64,000 nucleotides of DNA from DASUBN01 sp050261675 (lineage in GTDB: Bacteria > Pseudomonadota > Gammaproteobacteria > Natronospirales > REEB76), in the NCBI GenBank assembly GCA_050261675.1, contig JBLNDO010000055.1, positions 1-64,000 of the forward strand. The letters run 5' to 3'. Below the pieces are notes generated by a model. That model was not told the DNA's origin and searched no databases. It saw only the letters and a program-made list of their open reading frames with translations. How positions within the stretch are numbered: the stretch's first letter is position 1; each line of letters opens with the position of its first letter. Position numbers and translations under genes: made by a program. Positions 31,595-40,593 of the stretch are shown in pieces.

Positions 31595-34075
31595 ATGCCC
31601 GACCTCCTTGAATCCCGCAGCCGGCTCCTTGCGCTCGCTGCCGCCGCGCTCATTCTGCTTTTGACTGCGTTCACGGCCTGGGCGCTGGTAAAGAACCACA
31701 CCTTCGCGACGTATCCGGTCCACGCCCTCGGTCTTTTGCTGGCGCCGGCCTTGCTCTCCATCGCGGTAGGGTTGTTCCGCCCGGTGCGCACCGGCCGCGC
31801 GCTATTGCTCGGCTTGGCGCTCATGTTCGCGGCCTGGATCGTCGGTTACGCGGGCCTTGCCGCCGCCGCGCTGCTGCTTTTCGCGGCACTTTCCGTGGGC
31901 GATTTTGTCGGCCGTCCCGGCGGTATCGGCCGCGACCACGCGGGTCTTCTGGACGCGCTTCTTGCCCTTTCCCTTGGGCTTGGGGTGCTCGCCATCCTGC
32001 TCACCGCCCTCGCACACTACAAGATCAGTGCCGCGCCGGCATACGCGGCGGGGTTATTGGCGCTGGCGCTGGCGGGCTGGCGTCGGAACATCCGCTATCT
32101 TGGCGCACTTGGCGGCTGGCTCTCGGACGATTCGCGCGCGGGACCCGGACTCTGGTTGACCGCGGGCCTGTTTGTGGGGCTCGCGCTCATCAACATCAGC
32201 TATTCGGGCCTTTTCGGGTTCACCGCTGACACCACCAGTTCGCACCTGTATGTATCGAGTTATATCTCGACTTACGGCCAGTGGTCCTTCGACGTTCAGA
32301 AATATGTCTGGGGTGTGGAACCCCTGGCCGCAGACTACCTCTTCGGCACCGTGTACCTGCTGAGCGATGCCAGCGGTGCGCAGTTCCTGAATGTGCTAGT
32401 GACGCTGCTCACCGCCGGGCTGATCTATGCCGCCAGCCGGCCGCGCGCCGGGACGCTGAACGCGCTTCTCGCCGCCACCGCCTGGCTCGCCATGCCGATC
32501 CTGCTGCAGCTCGCCCAGTCGTTGTACGCGGAGGGCTTTCTCGGTCTGTTCGCATTCGCCTGCTTCGTCTACCTGAACGACGAACGTATGACAGAGTCCA
32601 AACCTTGGTGGGCCGGGCTGGTGGCGGGCCTGCTGGCCGGTGCCGCCGTCGCCGTCAAGCTCACCGGCTGGGTGTTCGCGCCCGCCTACCTGCTGTTCGT
32701 GCTGTTGGTACTGCGTCCACGTCACGACTGGAAGTGGGCGACGCGCGTAGCCGTGACCGCGGCCTTGGTGATGATCACGCTCGGCGGAATCCAGTATTGG
32801 TACGCGCTCAGCTACACCGGCAATCCGGTATTCTTCTATTACAACGCCGTCTTCCATTCGCCGTACGGCGACCCGCAGAATTTCTTCGACAGCCATTGGA
32901 CAGGACGTTATAACTGGCACCTGCCCTTCGACCTCACTTTCCACACCGACCGCTTCGGCGAGAACGGCGCGGGCTCCATGGGCTTCCAGTGGCTGGTGTT
33001 CCTCCCCGCGGGACTGCTCCTGATGTTCCTCAAAGACGGATTGCGGGCCCGCTGTTTCGGTCTCACCGGCCTGTTCTACGCCGCGGTGGTGCTGATGCCG
33101 GAGCAGTACCTGCGCTACGCGCTGCCGGCGTTCCCATTCTTGTCGGTGCTGCTGGCGGAGATCGGTACCCAGCCGGTTGCGGCGCTGCAAGTGGCCTATC
33201 GTGCCGGCCTGTATGCCGTCATAGGGGTCAACGTATTCGCCGTGCAGAACATGATGCACCGCTTCGGCGACGTGCCCACCGGCATCGTCTATCACAAAGA
33301 CGTACGCGATGAGTTCCTGCGCGAGGTTGCGCCCACGGTCGCGGCCAATCGGATCATCAACGCACTCGAGCCCGAACCGGTGAACGTCCTGTACGTTTCA
33401 ATGCCGGGCGGCGCGGAACTGCGTGGCACCGCCTATTACCAGAGCTGGTACAACCCGCTCATCGCCAGCGCTTTCACCCGCATCCATTCCCCGGATGACG
33501 TGGGTGCCATTGTGGCCGCCAATGAGATCCGCTATATCGTGCTCGATCCCGCCTTCCCCCACACGCGCGGGATTCTGCAGGTGTCGATGTACTGCGAGCA
33601 TCATGCCCAACTAATCGCGAAGATCGGCACACTCAGTCTCTATCGTGTCAACCCCGGCGCGACCTACGTCCACGACGTGGTGGACAACCCGGATCTCGCG
33701 GACGGGGCCCAGGGCTGGAAATTCCTTCACGGCGCGGTGCCCAGACTATTGCCCGGTCGCGGTTACCTGCTGGCCCGAGAGAACACCATCTCGCAACAAC
33801 TGCACGTGACGAATTTCACCGCCGGCCAGCCGATCTCCTTCAACGCCAGCCTGAAATGCCTTCCGCCGCAGGGGAAGCTGACTGTCTTGATCCACTGGAA
33901 GACGGGGCCGGATGAGTACAAGGATTCGTTCGCCTACTACTATTGCCTGCACCCGGGACCCCGGACCGTTAGCGAGATGTTTTATGCACCACCGGGCACG
34001 TTATCGGGCGTAGCGGAGCTCAGCGTGGAGGAGAAGACGCGGGTGGCGGTGTCGCAAATATCCGTTCGCGATTGA
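31595..34075 (+). CDS. Large GT-C-like polytopic membrane protein with C-terminal domain
   Basis: 826 residues. About 12-14 TM helices in the first ~560, then soluble regions. A strong paralogue of the 688-residue protein at 40594. Shared blocks include QWSFDVQKYVWGVEPLAADYLFG, GNPVFFYYNAVFHSPY, DSHWTGRYNWHLPF, PEQYLRYALPAFPF and PVNVLYVSMPGGAELRGTAYYQSWYNP. The last ~125 residues are absent from that paralogue and look beta-rich, possibly a carbohydrate-binding module facing the periplasm. Expected role: lipid-linked sugar transfer by a GT-C enzyme; family relation is inferred from topology and context. Confidence 0.8.
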   Translation: MPDLLESRSRLLALAAAALILLLTAFTAWALVKNHTFATYPVHALGLLLAPALLSIAVGLFRPVRTGRALLLGLALMFAAWIVGYAGLAAAALLLFAALSVGDFVGRPGGIGRDHAGLLDALLALSLGLGVLAILLTALAHYKISAAPAYAAGLLALALAGWRRNIRYLGALGGWLSDDSRAGPGLWLTAGLFVGLALINISYSGLFGFTADTTSSHLYVSSYISTYGQWSFDVQKYVWGVEPLAADYLFGTVYLLSDASGAQFLNVLVTLLTAGLIYAASRPRAGTLNALLAATAWLAMPILLQLAQSLYAEGFLGLFAFACFVYLNDERMTESKPWWAGLVAGLLAGAAVAVKLTGWVFAPAYLLFVLLVLRPRHDWKWATRVAVTAALVMITLGGIQYWYALSYTGNPVFFYYNAVFHSPYGDPQNFFDSHWTGRYNWHLPFDLTFHTDRFGENGAGSMGFQWLVFLPAGLLLMFLKDGLRARCFGLTGLFYAAVVLMPEQYLRYALPAFPFLSVLLAEIGTQPVAALQVAYRAGLYAVIGVNVFAVQNMMHRFGDVPTGIVYHKDVRDEFLREVAPTVAANRIINALEPEPVNVLYVSMPGGAELRGTAYYQSWYNPLIASAFTRIHSPDDVGAIVAANEIRYIVLDPAFPHTRGILQVSMYCEHHAQLIAKIGTLSLYRVNPGATYVHDVVDNPDLADGAQGWKFLHGAVPRLLPGRGYLLARENTISQQLHVTNFTAGQPISFNASLKCLPPQGKLTVLIHWKTGPDEYKDSFAYYYCLHPGPRTVSEMFYAPPGTLSGVAELSVEEKTRVAVSQISVRD

Positions 34076-34090
34076 CCAGTAATTCATGGT

Positions 34091-35770
34091 TCATTGGCAA
34101 TAGGTCGGGCGCATGGCCTTCTCCAGCATGGCGCAGATGACCGCGCCCCCGCGAGGCGCCTGGCCGTAATCACCCGGCGCATAGGCAGAGAGGTCCGTGC
34201 CGGCGGGCGCATAAGGCCTGAGCCAGTCCCGGTCCAGCACGCGCATCGCCCCGTTGGGCGCGTAATCCAGCACCAGCACCTTGTCATAGGATGCAAAGGT
34301 GTTGGCGCGGTTGACCCGGATCGTCTGCACCGCCGCCATCTCACCGTCCCGGAACTGGAACAGCGGCCCGCGGATGGGCGTGAAACTCGCCCGCAGGCTG
34401 CGGTCGCCGTACATGAGGCGCAGGGCGAGCTCGAGCGTGTGGCGGCGGTTGTAGAAACCCCCGAGGCGCTTCGCCTGGGGTCCGTCGTGCAGGTGGATGA
34501 CGAACATGGTGCCGGGCGGCGGTTGCGGTACGGTGGCGGCGATGGACGCGAGCAGCCGCTCCTCGCCGCGATAGCCCTCGGTCCAGCCGGCGCGCTTCTC
34601 AAGGCCCGTGAGCGTCACGAAACCCGCCAGCAGCGCCACCAGGAGCCAGGGCAGCTGCGGCGCGTTGAGGCGGCGCGGCAGCCAGAAGAACAACGGCATC
34701 AGCATGAGCATGTAAAGGAAGATGCCGGCGGCGAAGAGCTGCCGCTGGGCGCCCAGGCGCACGCTGGAGGTGGCATAAGGCAGGTAACTGGCGGCGGCGA
34801 GCGCCACGAGCCCCAAGCAGAGCACCAGGTACCAGCGCGCGTTGCGCCCCGCTTCCCCGCCCTCGCCTTCGGCCGCGGGGAGCGCGCGCGCCACGGCGAG
34901 CCCGAGCACCGCGGGCGGCAGGGCCCAGAGGAAATACACCGGCCGGAAATCGGCGAGCGTGAGCGCGCTGCGGGTGAAGAACAAAAGCGTCTCGTGGGCG
35001 TAGCCCGCGAGGATGCCGCCGAGGTGCAGGTCCGCCACCTGGGCCTCGTGACCCCCGGCGTGCTTCAGGACCAGCACCACCTGGAAGACGTTGTACGCCA
35101 CCGGCAGCCAGCCGGCCTTGATGAGCCAGGTCCAGGAGGTCTTGCCGCCTTCGAGCCGGTGCAGCAGCCACACGCCCACCGGAAAGGCGAGCATCAGCAC
35201 CAGGAAGGCGCTGTAGGTGAGGCAGGAGGTGAGCTGGAACAGCAGCATGGCGAACAGCGCCGCCCGGCTGCCGGTCTGCAGGTGCACGAGCGCGCACAGG
35301 CAGGCGGCCAGCGTGAGCACCAGGCCCATGTGCACGCCGGTCACGTCCACCCAGAAGTACACGGAATCCGCCGGGTGGAACAGGGCGACGAGGCCGCAGC
35401 CCACGGCGAAGGCGGCGCGCGCCGGGAACAGCCGCCGCACGATCCCGTAGAACAGGCCGGCGCGCAGCACCGCGAACAGGAACAGGAAGGCCTGCCAGCC
35501 CTGGAAGCCGCCGTCGCCGAGGCGCATGCCGATTTCCCGCGGCACGCTGCCGAACACGCGCGTGGTGGAGATGGCGTAGATGCGCGCGTTGCTCAGCAGG
35601 GTCTCGAGCTTGATCCAGCCGTCGTTGGTGGGCCCGATGTTGAAGCCGTCCGGCAGCCACACCATGAGCGCCGCCAGCGTGAAGAGCGTGTACGGGTGCA
35701 GGAGCACGCGCTTAAGCGCCGCGAGGGCGGCGCCCGAGCGGGCGCGGTCGAGGGGGGCCGGGGTCAGCAT
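34091..35770 (-). CDS. Polytopic membrane protein of the glycan island (559 residues)
   Basis: Starts at the ATG at 35770 (MLTPAPLDRARSG); longer frame versions are antisense artefacts of the adjacent gene. About 10-12 TM segments, with TNDGWIKLETLLSNARIYAISTTRVFGS in the first loop and a soluble C-terminal domain containing HLHDGPQAKRLGGFYNRRHTLELAL. Lies 13 bp after the 485-residue membrane gene. Layout resembles GT-C or O-antigen ligase-like proteins but I see no diagnostic motif. Confidence 0.72.
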   Translation of the reverse strand: MLTPAPLDRARSGAALAALKRVLLHPYTLFTLAALMVWLPDGFNIGPTNDGWIKLETLLSNARIYAISTTRVFGSVPREIGMRLGDGGFQGWQAFLFLFAVLRAGLFYGIVRRLFPARAAFAVGCGLVALFHPADSVYFWVDVTGVHMGLVLTLAACLCALVHLQTGSRAALFAMLLFQLTSCLTYSAFLVLMLAFPVGVWLLHRLEGGKTSWTWLIKAGWLPVAYNVFQVVLVLKHAGGHEAQVADLHLGGILAGYAHETLLFFTRSALTLADFRPVYFLWALPPAVLGLAVARALPAAEGEGGEAGRNARWYLVLCLGLVALAAASYLPYATSSVRLGAQRQLFAAGIFLYMLMLMPLFFWLPRRLNAPQLPWLLVALLAGFVTLTGLEKRAGWTEGYRGEERLLASIAATVPQPPPGTMFVIHLHDGPQAKRLGGFYNRRHTLELALRLMYGDRSLRASFTPIRGPLFQFRDGEMAAVQTIRVNRANTFASYDKVLVLDYAPNGAMRVLDRDWLRPYAPAGTDLSAYAPGDYGQAPRGGAVICAMLEKAMRPTYCQ

Positions 35771-35783
35771 GCGTGGCCCGCGC

Positions 35784-37241
35784 TCATGGCTTCGTGTCCT
35801 GACGCATGAAATTGAGGCGGTGCTCCGCGAGCAGGCGCGTGCCCTCGTCGCAGGCCTGGCGGTCGGGGCAATACCAGGCGGGATAGGGCTGCTTGCCGCC
35901 CGCGAGCCGCGCCTTGGCCGCCGCCACGCCGAGTTCCTGGGCATGGACGCCGAAGCGCAGGTTGACGGCGGCGGTGTAGACGTTGAACGCTTCCACGGAT
36001 ACCACCGTGAGCGTGAGGCCGGCGAGCAGCGCGGCCGCGGCGCGGCGGCGGCCGGCGCGGTGCCAGCCCCGCGCAAGATCCGCGAACACCAGTACGCAAC
36101 CGAGAATCAAAAGATGATCGGTGTAGACGTAGCGCGGCGAGCCACCGTTCAGGGTGCCCTCGCCGTAACGCCCCACCAAGAGCTCGCCGAGATACAGCGC
36201 CACGAAGACCGCGAATGCGATGGGCAGCACGCTGCGCCGGTACAGGCGCGTGCGCAGGTACACCACGAGCGCGCCCCCGGCGGCGGCCAGCACCACGCCT
36301 CCCAGGAGCGTGAGCAGCAGCGACTGGCGGGCGGGCGCGAGGCCCAGGAAAGCATCGGTGTTCACCAGGCTCGCGCCGAGGGCGTGCAGCACGTAATCGA
36401 GGGCGCTCCATAGGTCCCGGAACGTGGCGGCCAAGAGCGCGCCCAAATCCGGCGAGGTTACGTTGCCTTTCCAATAGACGAGTTCGGCGAGCAGCGTCGC
36501 CGCGGCGATCCAGGCGAAGCGCGCGAGCCGCGTGCGCGGAGGTACGTCAGGCCGGAATGTCGCGAGCCCGGCGGCCACGAGGGTCGCGACGGCGAGCGCC
36601 GGGTTCTTGCCAGCGCCGAACAGGACAAAGGCCAGCAGAGAGGCGCATGCCAGCGCCGCGTCGCGCCAACCTGCGTCGGCGCGGCGCCCGGAGTCGAGGC
36701 GCATCCAGAGCGCGGCGAAGATCACGCTGCCGGGGATGGTGAACACCGCCAGGAGTTCGTAGCTGTAGGCGTGGGTCTGGGCGAAGCTGAAGACGGCGAG
36801 CGCCGCCGGCAGGAAGGCGTAATGGTCGAAGGCGGTGGCGGGTTCCGGGCGCAGACGGAGGTGATGGCGGTAGAGGAGCCAGGCGAACGCGCCGAGGGCC
36901 AGGGCGCCGAGCCAGCAGCCCAGGCGCACGTCGAGGCCGAACCACAGCGCGTTCACCAGCAGGTACAGCTTGTAGGGCGGCGTGCGGTGCGCCGACTGCA
37001 CGGTGTTGGGATCGAACAGGTCCTGCACGTAGAAGTGGCCCGCGTACCACTCGCGCAGCATGGGCAAGAAGCGCCATTCGTCGCGGCTGACCGTGTCCAC
37101 CACCGCCGCGCCCACGTAGAGCATCACCCCGAGGGTGGCGAGGCCGATGACGCTCAGCACCACGCGCCGCGCCGTTCTGGGCTCGGCCAGGAGGCGCGGC
37201 AAGGCCTGCAGGGGGCGGACGTATTCGGCGGGGATATACAT
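35784..37241 (-). CDS. Polytopic membrane protein of the glycan island (485 residues)
   Basis: About 11 TM segments. A first extracytoplasmic loop holds VDTVSRDEWRFLPMLREWYAGH and DPNTVQSAHRTPPYKLYLL, where acidic residues after TM1 would suit a GT-C active-site loop. A short C-terminal soluble tail includes YCPDRQACDEGTRLLAEHRLNFMR. Adjacent to the MprF-like gene upstream (4-bp gap) and the 559-residue gene downstream, so one operon. Function unknown. Confidence 0.72.
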   Translation of the reverse strand: MYIPAEYVRPLQALPRLLAEPRTARRVVLSVIGLATLGVMLYVGAAVVDTVSRDEWRFLPMLREWYAGHFYVQDLFDPNTVQSAHRTPPYKLYLLVNALWFGLDVRLGCWLGALALGAFAWLLYRHHLRLRPEPATAFDHYAFLPAALAVFSFAQTHAYSYELLAVFTIPGSVIFAALWMRLDSGRRADAGWRDAALACASLLAFVLFGAGKNPALAVATLVAAGLATFRPDVPPRTRLARFAWIAAATLLAELVYWKGNVTSPDLGALLAATFRDLWSALDYVLHALGASLVNTDAFLGLAPARQSLLLTLLGGVVLAAAGGALVVYLRTRLYRRSVLPIAFAVFVALYLGELLVGRYGEGTLNGGSPRYVYTDHLLILGCVLVFADLARGWHRAGRRRAAAALLAGLTLTVVSVEAFNVYTAAVNLRFGVHAQELGVAAAKARLAGGKQPYPAWYCPDRQACDEGTRLLAEHRLNFMRQDTKP

Positions 37242-37245
37242 GGCT

Positions 37246-38292
37246 TCAGCCGCCCGCCGGCGGTGGCGGCTCCACCGGACCGCCGCTGAACATGCGCAGC
37301 GACCAGACCGCGCCCACGGCGGAGATCAGGAACAGGGGCACGAGCCCCATGAGGGCCGCGCCGGTGACCTCCGCCTGGGGCACGCCCATGCCCGTCAACA
37401 CCACCACCAGGGTGCCTTCCCGCACGCCGAGGCCGTTCAGGGACACGGGCGTCATGGAGGCGAGCCAGGCCAGGGGCGCCGCCAGCACCACCGAGAACAC
37501 CGAGGTGCGGGCGCCCAGGCTCGTGAGGAAGCACCAGAACATGGCGATGTAGCAGAGCTGGAACACCAGGCTGTAGACGAGCCCGATGACGACGCTCTTG
37601 GGCGACAGCGCGTAGCGGATGAGATGGCCGCTGCCCTCCTTCAACCCGCGCAGGAACCGGGCGAGGCGCGACTCGCCCGCGAGCGGTGCGTGGCGCGCCA
37701 GGTGCACGAGCCAGAGCCCCGCGAGGATGGCGCCCACGATCACCGCGGCCACGATCATGAAGCGCCAGTCGCCAAAATTGAGTCCGCGCCACACGGCGCC
37801 GGCGCAGGCCAGGAAGGCGATGGAGCCGATGCCGCAGAGCCGCTCGAACACCACGCTGGCGTAGAGCTGCGGCTTGTGCACGGTGGCGGCGCCGTAAAGG
37901 ATGATGGGCCGCACCACGTCGCCGCCCGCCACGCCGGGGAGGAAGTTGCTGGCGTACATGCCCACGGTGTTGGCCCGCAGCACCGGCAGGAAGCGCGGCC
38001 GGAAGCCGCTCATGAGCAGGAGGGTGTGCCAACGCTTCGCGGCGGTGAGCTGCCCCAGCATGTAGGCGGCGATGCCGAGGCCGACGTACAGGGGATCGGT
38101 GTGGGCCAGCACCTCCCCCACCCGGTACTTGCGCCCGAGGTACACCAGGCCGCCGATGAGCGCCGCACTGACGAGGAGGCGCAGCAGTTTACGCAACCCG
38201 TGCCGCTGCGCCGCTGGCGGCTTCAGGGCGTGCAGCCGCGCGCGCAGCCCGCTGTCCCTGTCCACGGCCGGGGTCTTGGGCTCGCCGGTCAT
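37246..38292 (-). CDS. MprF/LPG-synthase-type transmembrane protein (UPF0104)
   Basis: 348 residues from ATG at 38292, preceded by AAGGAA within the end of the upstream gene. About eight TM helices. The family signature region RANTVGMYASNFLPGVAGGDVVRPIILY and SMTPVSLNGLGVREGTLVVVL is clear (lysylphosphatidylglycerol synthase/flippase TM family, AglD2-like). Such proteins move or modify lipid-linked substrates. In this cluster a lipid-sugar flippase role is plausible; no aminoacyl transferase domain is attached. Confidence 0.88.
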   Translation of the reverse strand: MTGEPKTPAVDRDSGLRARLHALKPPAAQRHGLRKLLRLLVSAALIGGLVYLGRKYRVGEVLAHTDPLYVGLGIAAYMLGQLTAAKRWHTLLLMSGFRPRFLPVLRANTVGMYASNFLPGVAGGDVVRPIILYGAATVHKPQLYASVVFERLCGIGSIAFLACAGAVWRGLNFGDWRFMIVAAVIVGAILAGLWLVHLARHAPLAGESRLARFLRGLKEGSGHLIRYALSPKSVVIGLVYSLVFQLCYIAMFWCFLTSLGARTSVFSVVLAAPLAWLASMTPVSLNGLGVREGTLVVVLTGMGVPQAEVTGAALMGLVPLFLISAVGAVWSLRMFSGGPVEPPPPAGG

Positions 38293-38296
38293 GGAG

Positions 38297-39274
38297 TCAG
38301 AATTCCTTGCGGAAAATGTAGAACTGCAGGTTGGTGGAGGATTCCTGGACCAGGCGGCCGATGTACTCGCCGAGCACACCCAAGGCGAGCAGCACGTTGC
38401 CCGAGAAGAACGAGATCAGCACCGCGAGCGACGGCCAGCCGAGCACGCCGGTGTGATGGCCGAAGAGCACCCGCAGGATCACGTACACCGCGAACAGGAG
38501 GCTGGCGATGCTCACCGCCGTGCCCCAGAAGATCATGAAGCGCAGCGGGATGAAGGAGTGGTTGATGAGCAGGTACGAGGCGAGCTTGAAGAGCTTGCCC
38601 AGGGTGTAGGTGCTCCGGCCGTGGTGGCGCGGCTCGTGGCGCACGTCGATGTTGACGATGGACGCGGTGGGCACCGCGCTCAGGATCAGGGCCGGGAGAT
38701 AGGGGTGCACGCCCTTGTAGGCGGCGATGGCGTCCACCGCCTGCCGCGACAGGCCCCGGTAGCTCGAGAACGCCAGGTGCTTCGGCTTGCCGAGGATCAC
38801 GTTGGTCATCGCCTGCACGGAGCGGCTGCCGAAGTTGCGGAACCAGCCGTGCTTCTTCTCCCCGGCGATGCGGCCGATGACGATGTGGTGGCCCTCGCGC
38901 ACCGCCTTCACGAAGCGCGGAATCTCCTCCGGCGGATTCTGCAGGTCGTCGTCGAGCGTGATCACCACCTTGCCGCGGCTGTGCTGCAGGCCGCAGAGCA
39001 CCGCGTGGTGCTGGCCGTGGTTGTGGCCGAACTGGATGAGCTTGACCCGCGGATCCTTGGCGCGGAGCCGCTGCAGCACCTCGAAGCTGTCGTCGGTGCT
39101 GCCGTCGTCCACCATGATGAGTTCCCAAGCGCGGGTCGCCGAGTCCAGCACGGGCTGGGTGCGGCGGAAGAACTCCTCGAGGCCGCCCCGGTTCATGTAC
39201 ACGGGCACCACCACGGAGAGCTCGATGCTGCCCGGGGAGGCGGCTTTGCGGGCGGCAGGGCGGCGCGCGGCCAT
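38297..39274 (-). CDS. GT2 polyprenyl-phosphate glycosyltransferase (ArnC/GtrB-like)
   Basis: 325 residues from the ATG at 39274. SIELSVVVPVYMNRGGLEEFF, MVDDGSTDDSFEVLQ and VVITLDDDLQNPPEEIPRFV (DDDLQNP motif), followed by two C-terminal TM helices (~230-255, 268-290) and GEYIGRLVQESSTN, all hallmarks of ArnC/GtrB enzymes. Transfers a sugar from a nucleotide donor to undecaprenyl phosphate. Its start overlaps the wecE stop (TGATG), so both are translationally coupled; the aminosugar from WecE may be its donor. Confidence 0.92.
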   Translation of the reverse strand: MAARRPAARKAASPGSIELSVVVPVYMNRGGLEEFFRRTQPVLDSATRAWELIMVDDGSTDDSFEVLQRLRAKDPRVKLIQFGHNHGQHHAVLCGLQHSRGKVVITLDDDLQNPPEEIPRFVKAVREGHHIVIGRIAGEKKHGWFRNFGSRSVQAMTNVILGKPKHLAFSSYRGLSRQAVDAIAAYKGVHPYLPALILSAVPTASIVNIDVRHEPRHHGRSTYTLGKLFKLASYLLINHSFIPLRFMIFWGTAVSIASLLFAVYVILRVLFGHHTGVLGWPSLAVLISFFSGNVLLALGVLGEYIGRLVQESSTNLQFYIFRKEF

Positions 39275-40434
39275 CAGCGGGCCGCTTTGCGCGGTAAGGT
39301 CTTCGCGAGCGCCGCCTCGATGGAGCCGGTCACCCGCTCCACGTCCGCATCCTTCATGTCCGGCCACAAGGGCAGGCGGATGAGGCGCGCGTAGATGTCA
39401 TCCGTCACCTTGAGCTCGCCGTGGGTGCGGCCGTAGCGCCGGCCGGCGGGCGCGCTGTGCAGGGGGATGTAGTGGAACACCGCCATGATGCCCTCGGCTT
39501 TCAGATGATCGAGGATGCGGTGCTGCTCCTCGGCGTTCGCCGCCAGGATGTAATAGATGTGGCCGTTATGCTCGCAGTGGGCGGGAACGGTCGGTCCGGT
39601 GATCCGGCCGGCATCGCGCAAGGGCTTCAAGGCCGCGTGGTAGCGGTTCCAAATCTCGAGCCGACGCTTGCAGATGACGGCGGTGTCCTCCAGCTGCGGC
39701 CAGAGGAAGGCGGCGATGATCTCGCTCGGCAGGTAGGAGGAGCCGATGTCTACCCAAGTGTATTTGTCCACCTGGCCGCGGAAGAACTTGGAGCGGTTGG
39801 TGCCCTTCTCCCAGATGATCTCGGCGCGCTCGGCGAAGCGCGGATCGTTGATGAGCAGCGCGCCACCCTCGCCGGAGATCACGTTCTTGGTCTCGTGGAA
39901 GCTCAGGGCCGAGAGGTGGCCGAGGCCCGCCAGCGGCTTGCCCTTGTACTTGGCGTGGATGGCCTGGGCCGAGTCCGCCACCACCAGGAGCTTGTGGCGC
40001 TTGGCGATGGCGTCGATGGCGTCCATTTCGCAGGCGACGCCGGCGTAGTGCACCACGGCAATGGCCTTGGTGCGCGGCGTGACGGCCGCTTCGACGAGTT
40101 TTTCGTCCAGGTTGAGGGTGTCGGGGCGGACGTCCACGAACACCGGCTTGGCACCGCGCAGCACAAAGGCGTTGGCGGTGGACACGAAGGTGTAGGACGG
40201 CATGATGACTTCGTCGCCCGGCCCCACCTCGGTGAGCATGGCGGCCATCTCGAGGGCGGCGGTGCAGGAATGGGTGAGCAGCGCCTTGTGGGTGCCGATG
40301 GTTTTCTCGAGCCAGCCCTGGCAGAGCTTGCCGTAGGGACCGTTGCCGGAAAGGTGGCCCTTCTCTATGGCGTCGCGGATGGCGTCCAGCTCGCGCCCGG
40401 TGGCATGCGGATAATTGAAACGCAGCTTGTCCAT
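39274..40434 (-). CDS. wecE: dTDP-4-amino-4,6-dideoxygalactose transaminase (WecE/RffA)
   Basis: 386 residues, DegT/DnrJ/EryC1 fold. MDKLRFNYPHATGRELDAI, LSGNGPYGKLCQGWLEK, SYTFVSTANAFVLRGAKPVFVDV and SFHETKNVISGEGGALLIND (PLP lysine K183) correspond closely to E. coli WecE. Makes dTDP-Fuc4N from the 4-keto-6-deoxy sugar, using glutamate. First gene of a five-gene minus-strand operon. The dTDP-sugar precursor genes (rmlA, rmlB) are not in the window. Confidence 0.93.
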   Translation of the reverse strand: MDKLRFNYPHATGRELDAIRDAIEKGHLSGNGPYGKLCQGWLEKTIGTHKALLTHSCTAALEMAAMLTEVGPGDEVIMPSYTFVSTANAFVLRGAKPVFVDVRPDTLNLDEKLVEAAVTPRTKAIAVVHYAGVACEMDAIDAIAKRHKLLVVADSAQAIHAKYKGKPLAGLGHLSALSFHETKNVISGEGGALLINDPRFAERAEIIWEKGTNRSKFFRGQVDKYTWVDIGSSYLPSEIIAAFLWPQLEDTAVICKRRLEIWNRYHAALKPLRDAGRITGPTVPAHCEHNGHIYYILAANAEEQHRILDHLKAEGIMAVFHYIPLHSAPAGRRYGRTHGELKVTDDIYARLIRLPLWPDMKDADVERVTGSIEAALAKTLPRKAAR

Positions 40435-40556
40435 GGTTTCGGGGCGTCAGGATTGGAGATAAAGCCGGCATTTTACCTGCATGGACGTCGCTTGGGCACG
40501 CCGTCATTCTTAAGCCACCCTGCCCGGATCCAGGCACACCGGGACCCAAAACAGCT

Positions 40557-40565
40557 TGTTAGACT
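40557..40565 (+). promoter_or_regulatory. Possible promoter of the 688-residue gene
   Basis: TGTTAGACT followed by GG, ~30 nt before the ATG at 40594. Third instance of this string. Lies in the 159-bp divergent gap with wecE. Confidence 0.35.
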
Positions 40566-40593
40566 GGCATGGGGCAACTAACCGTCACGACCT

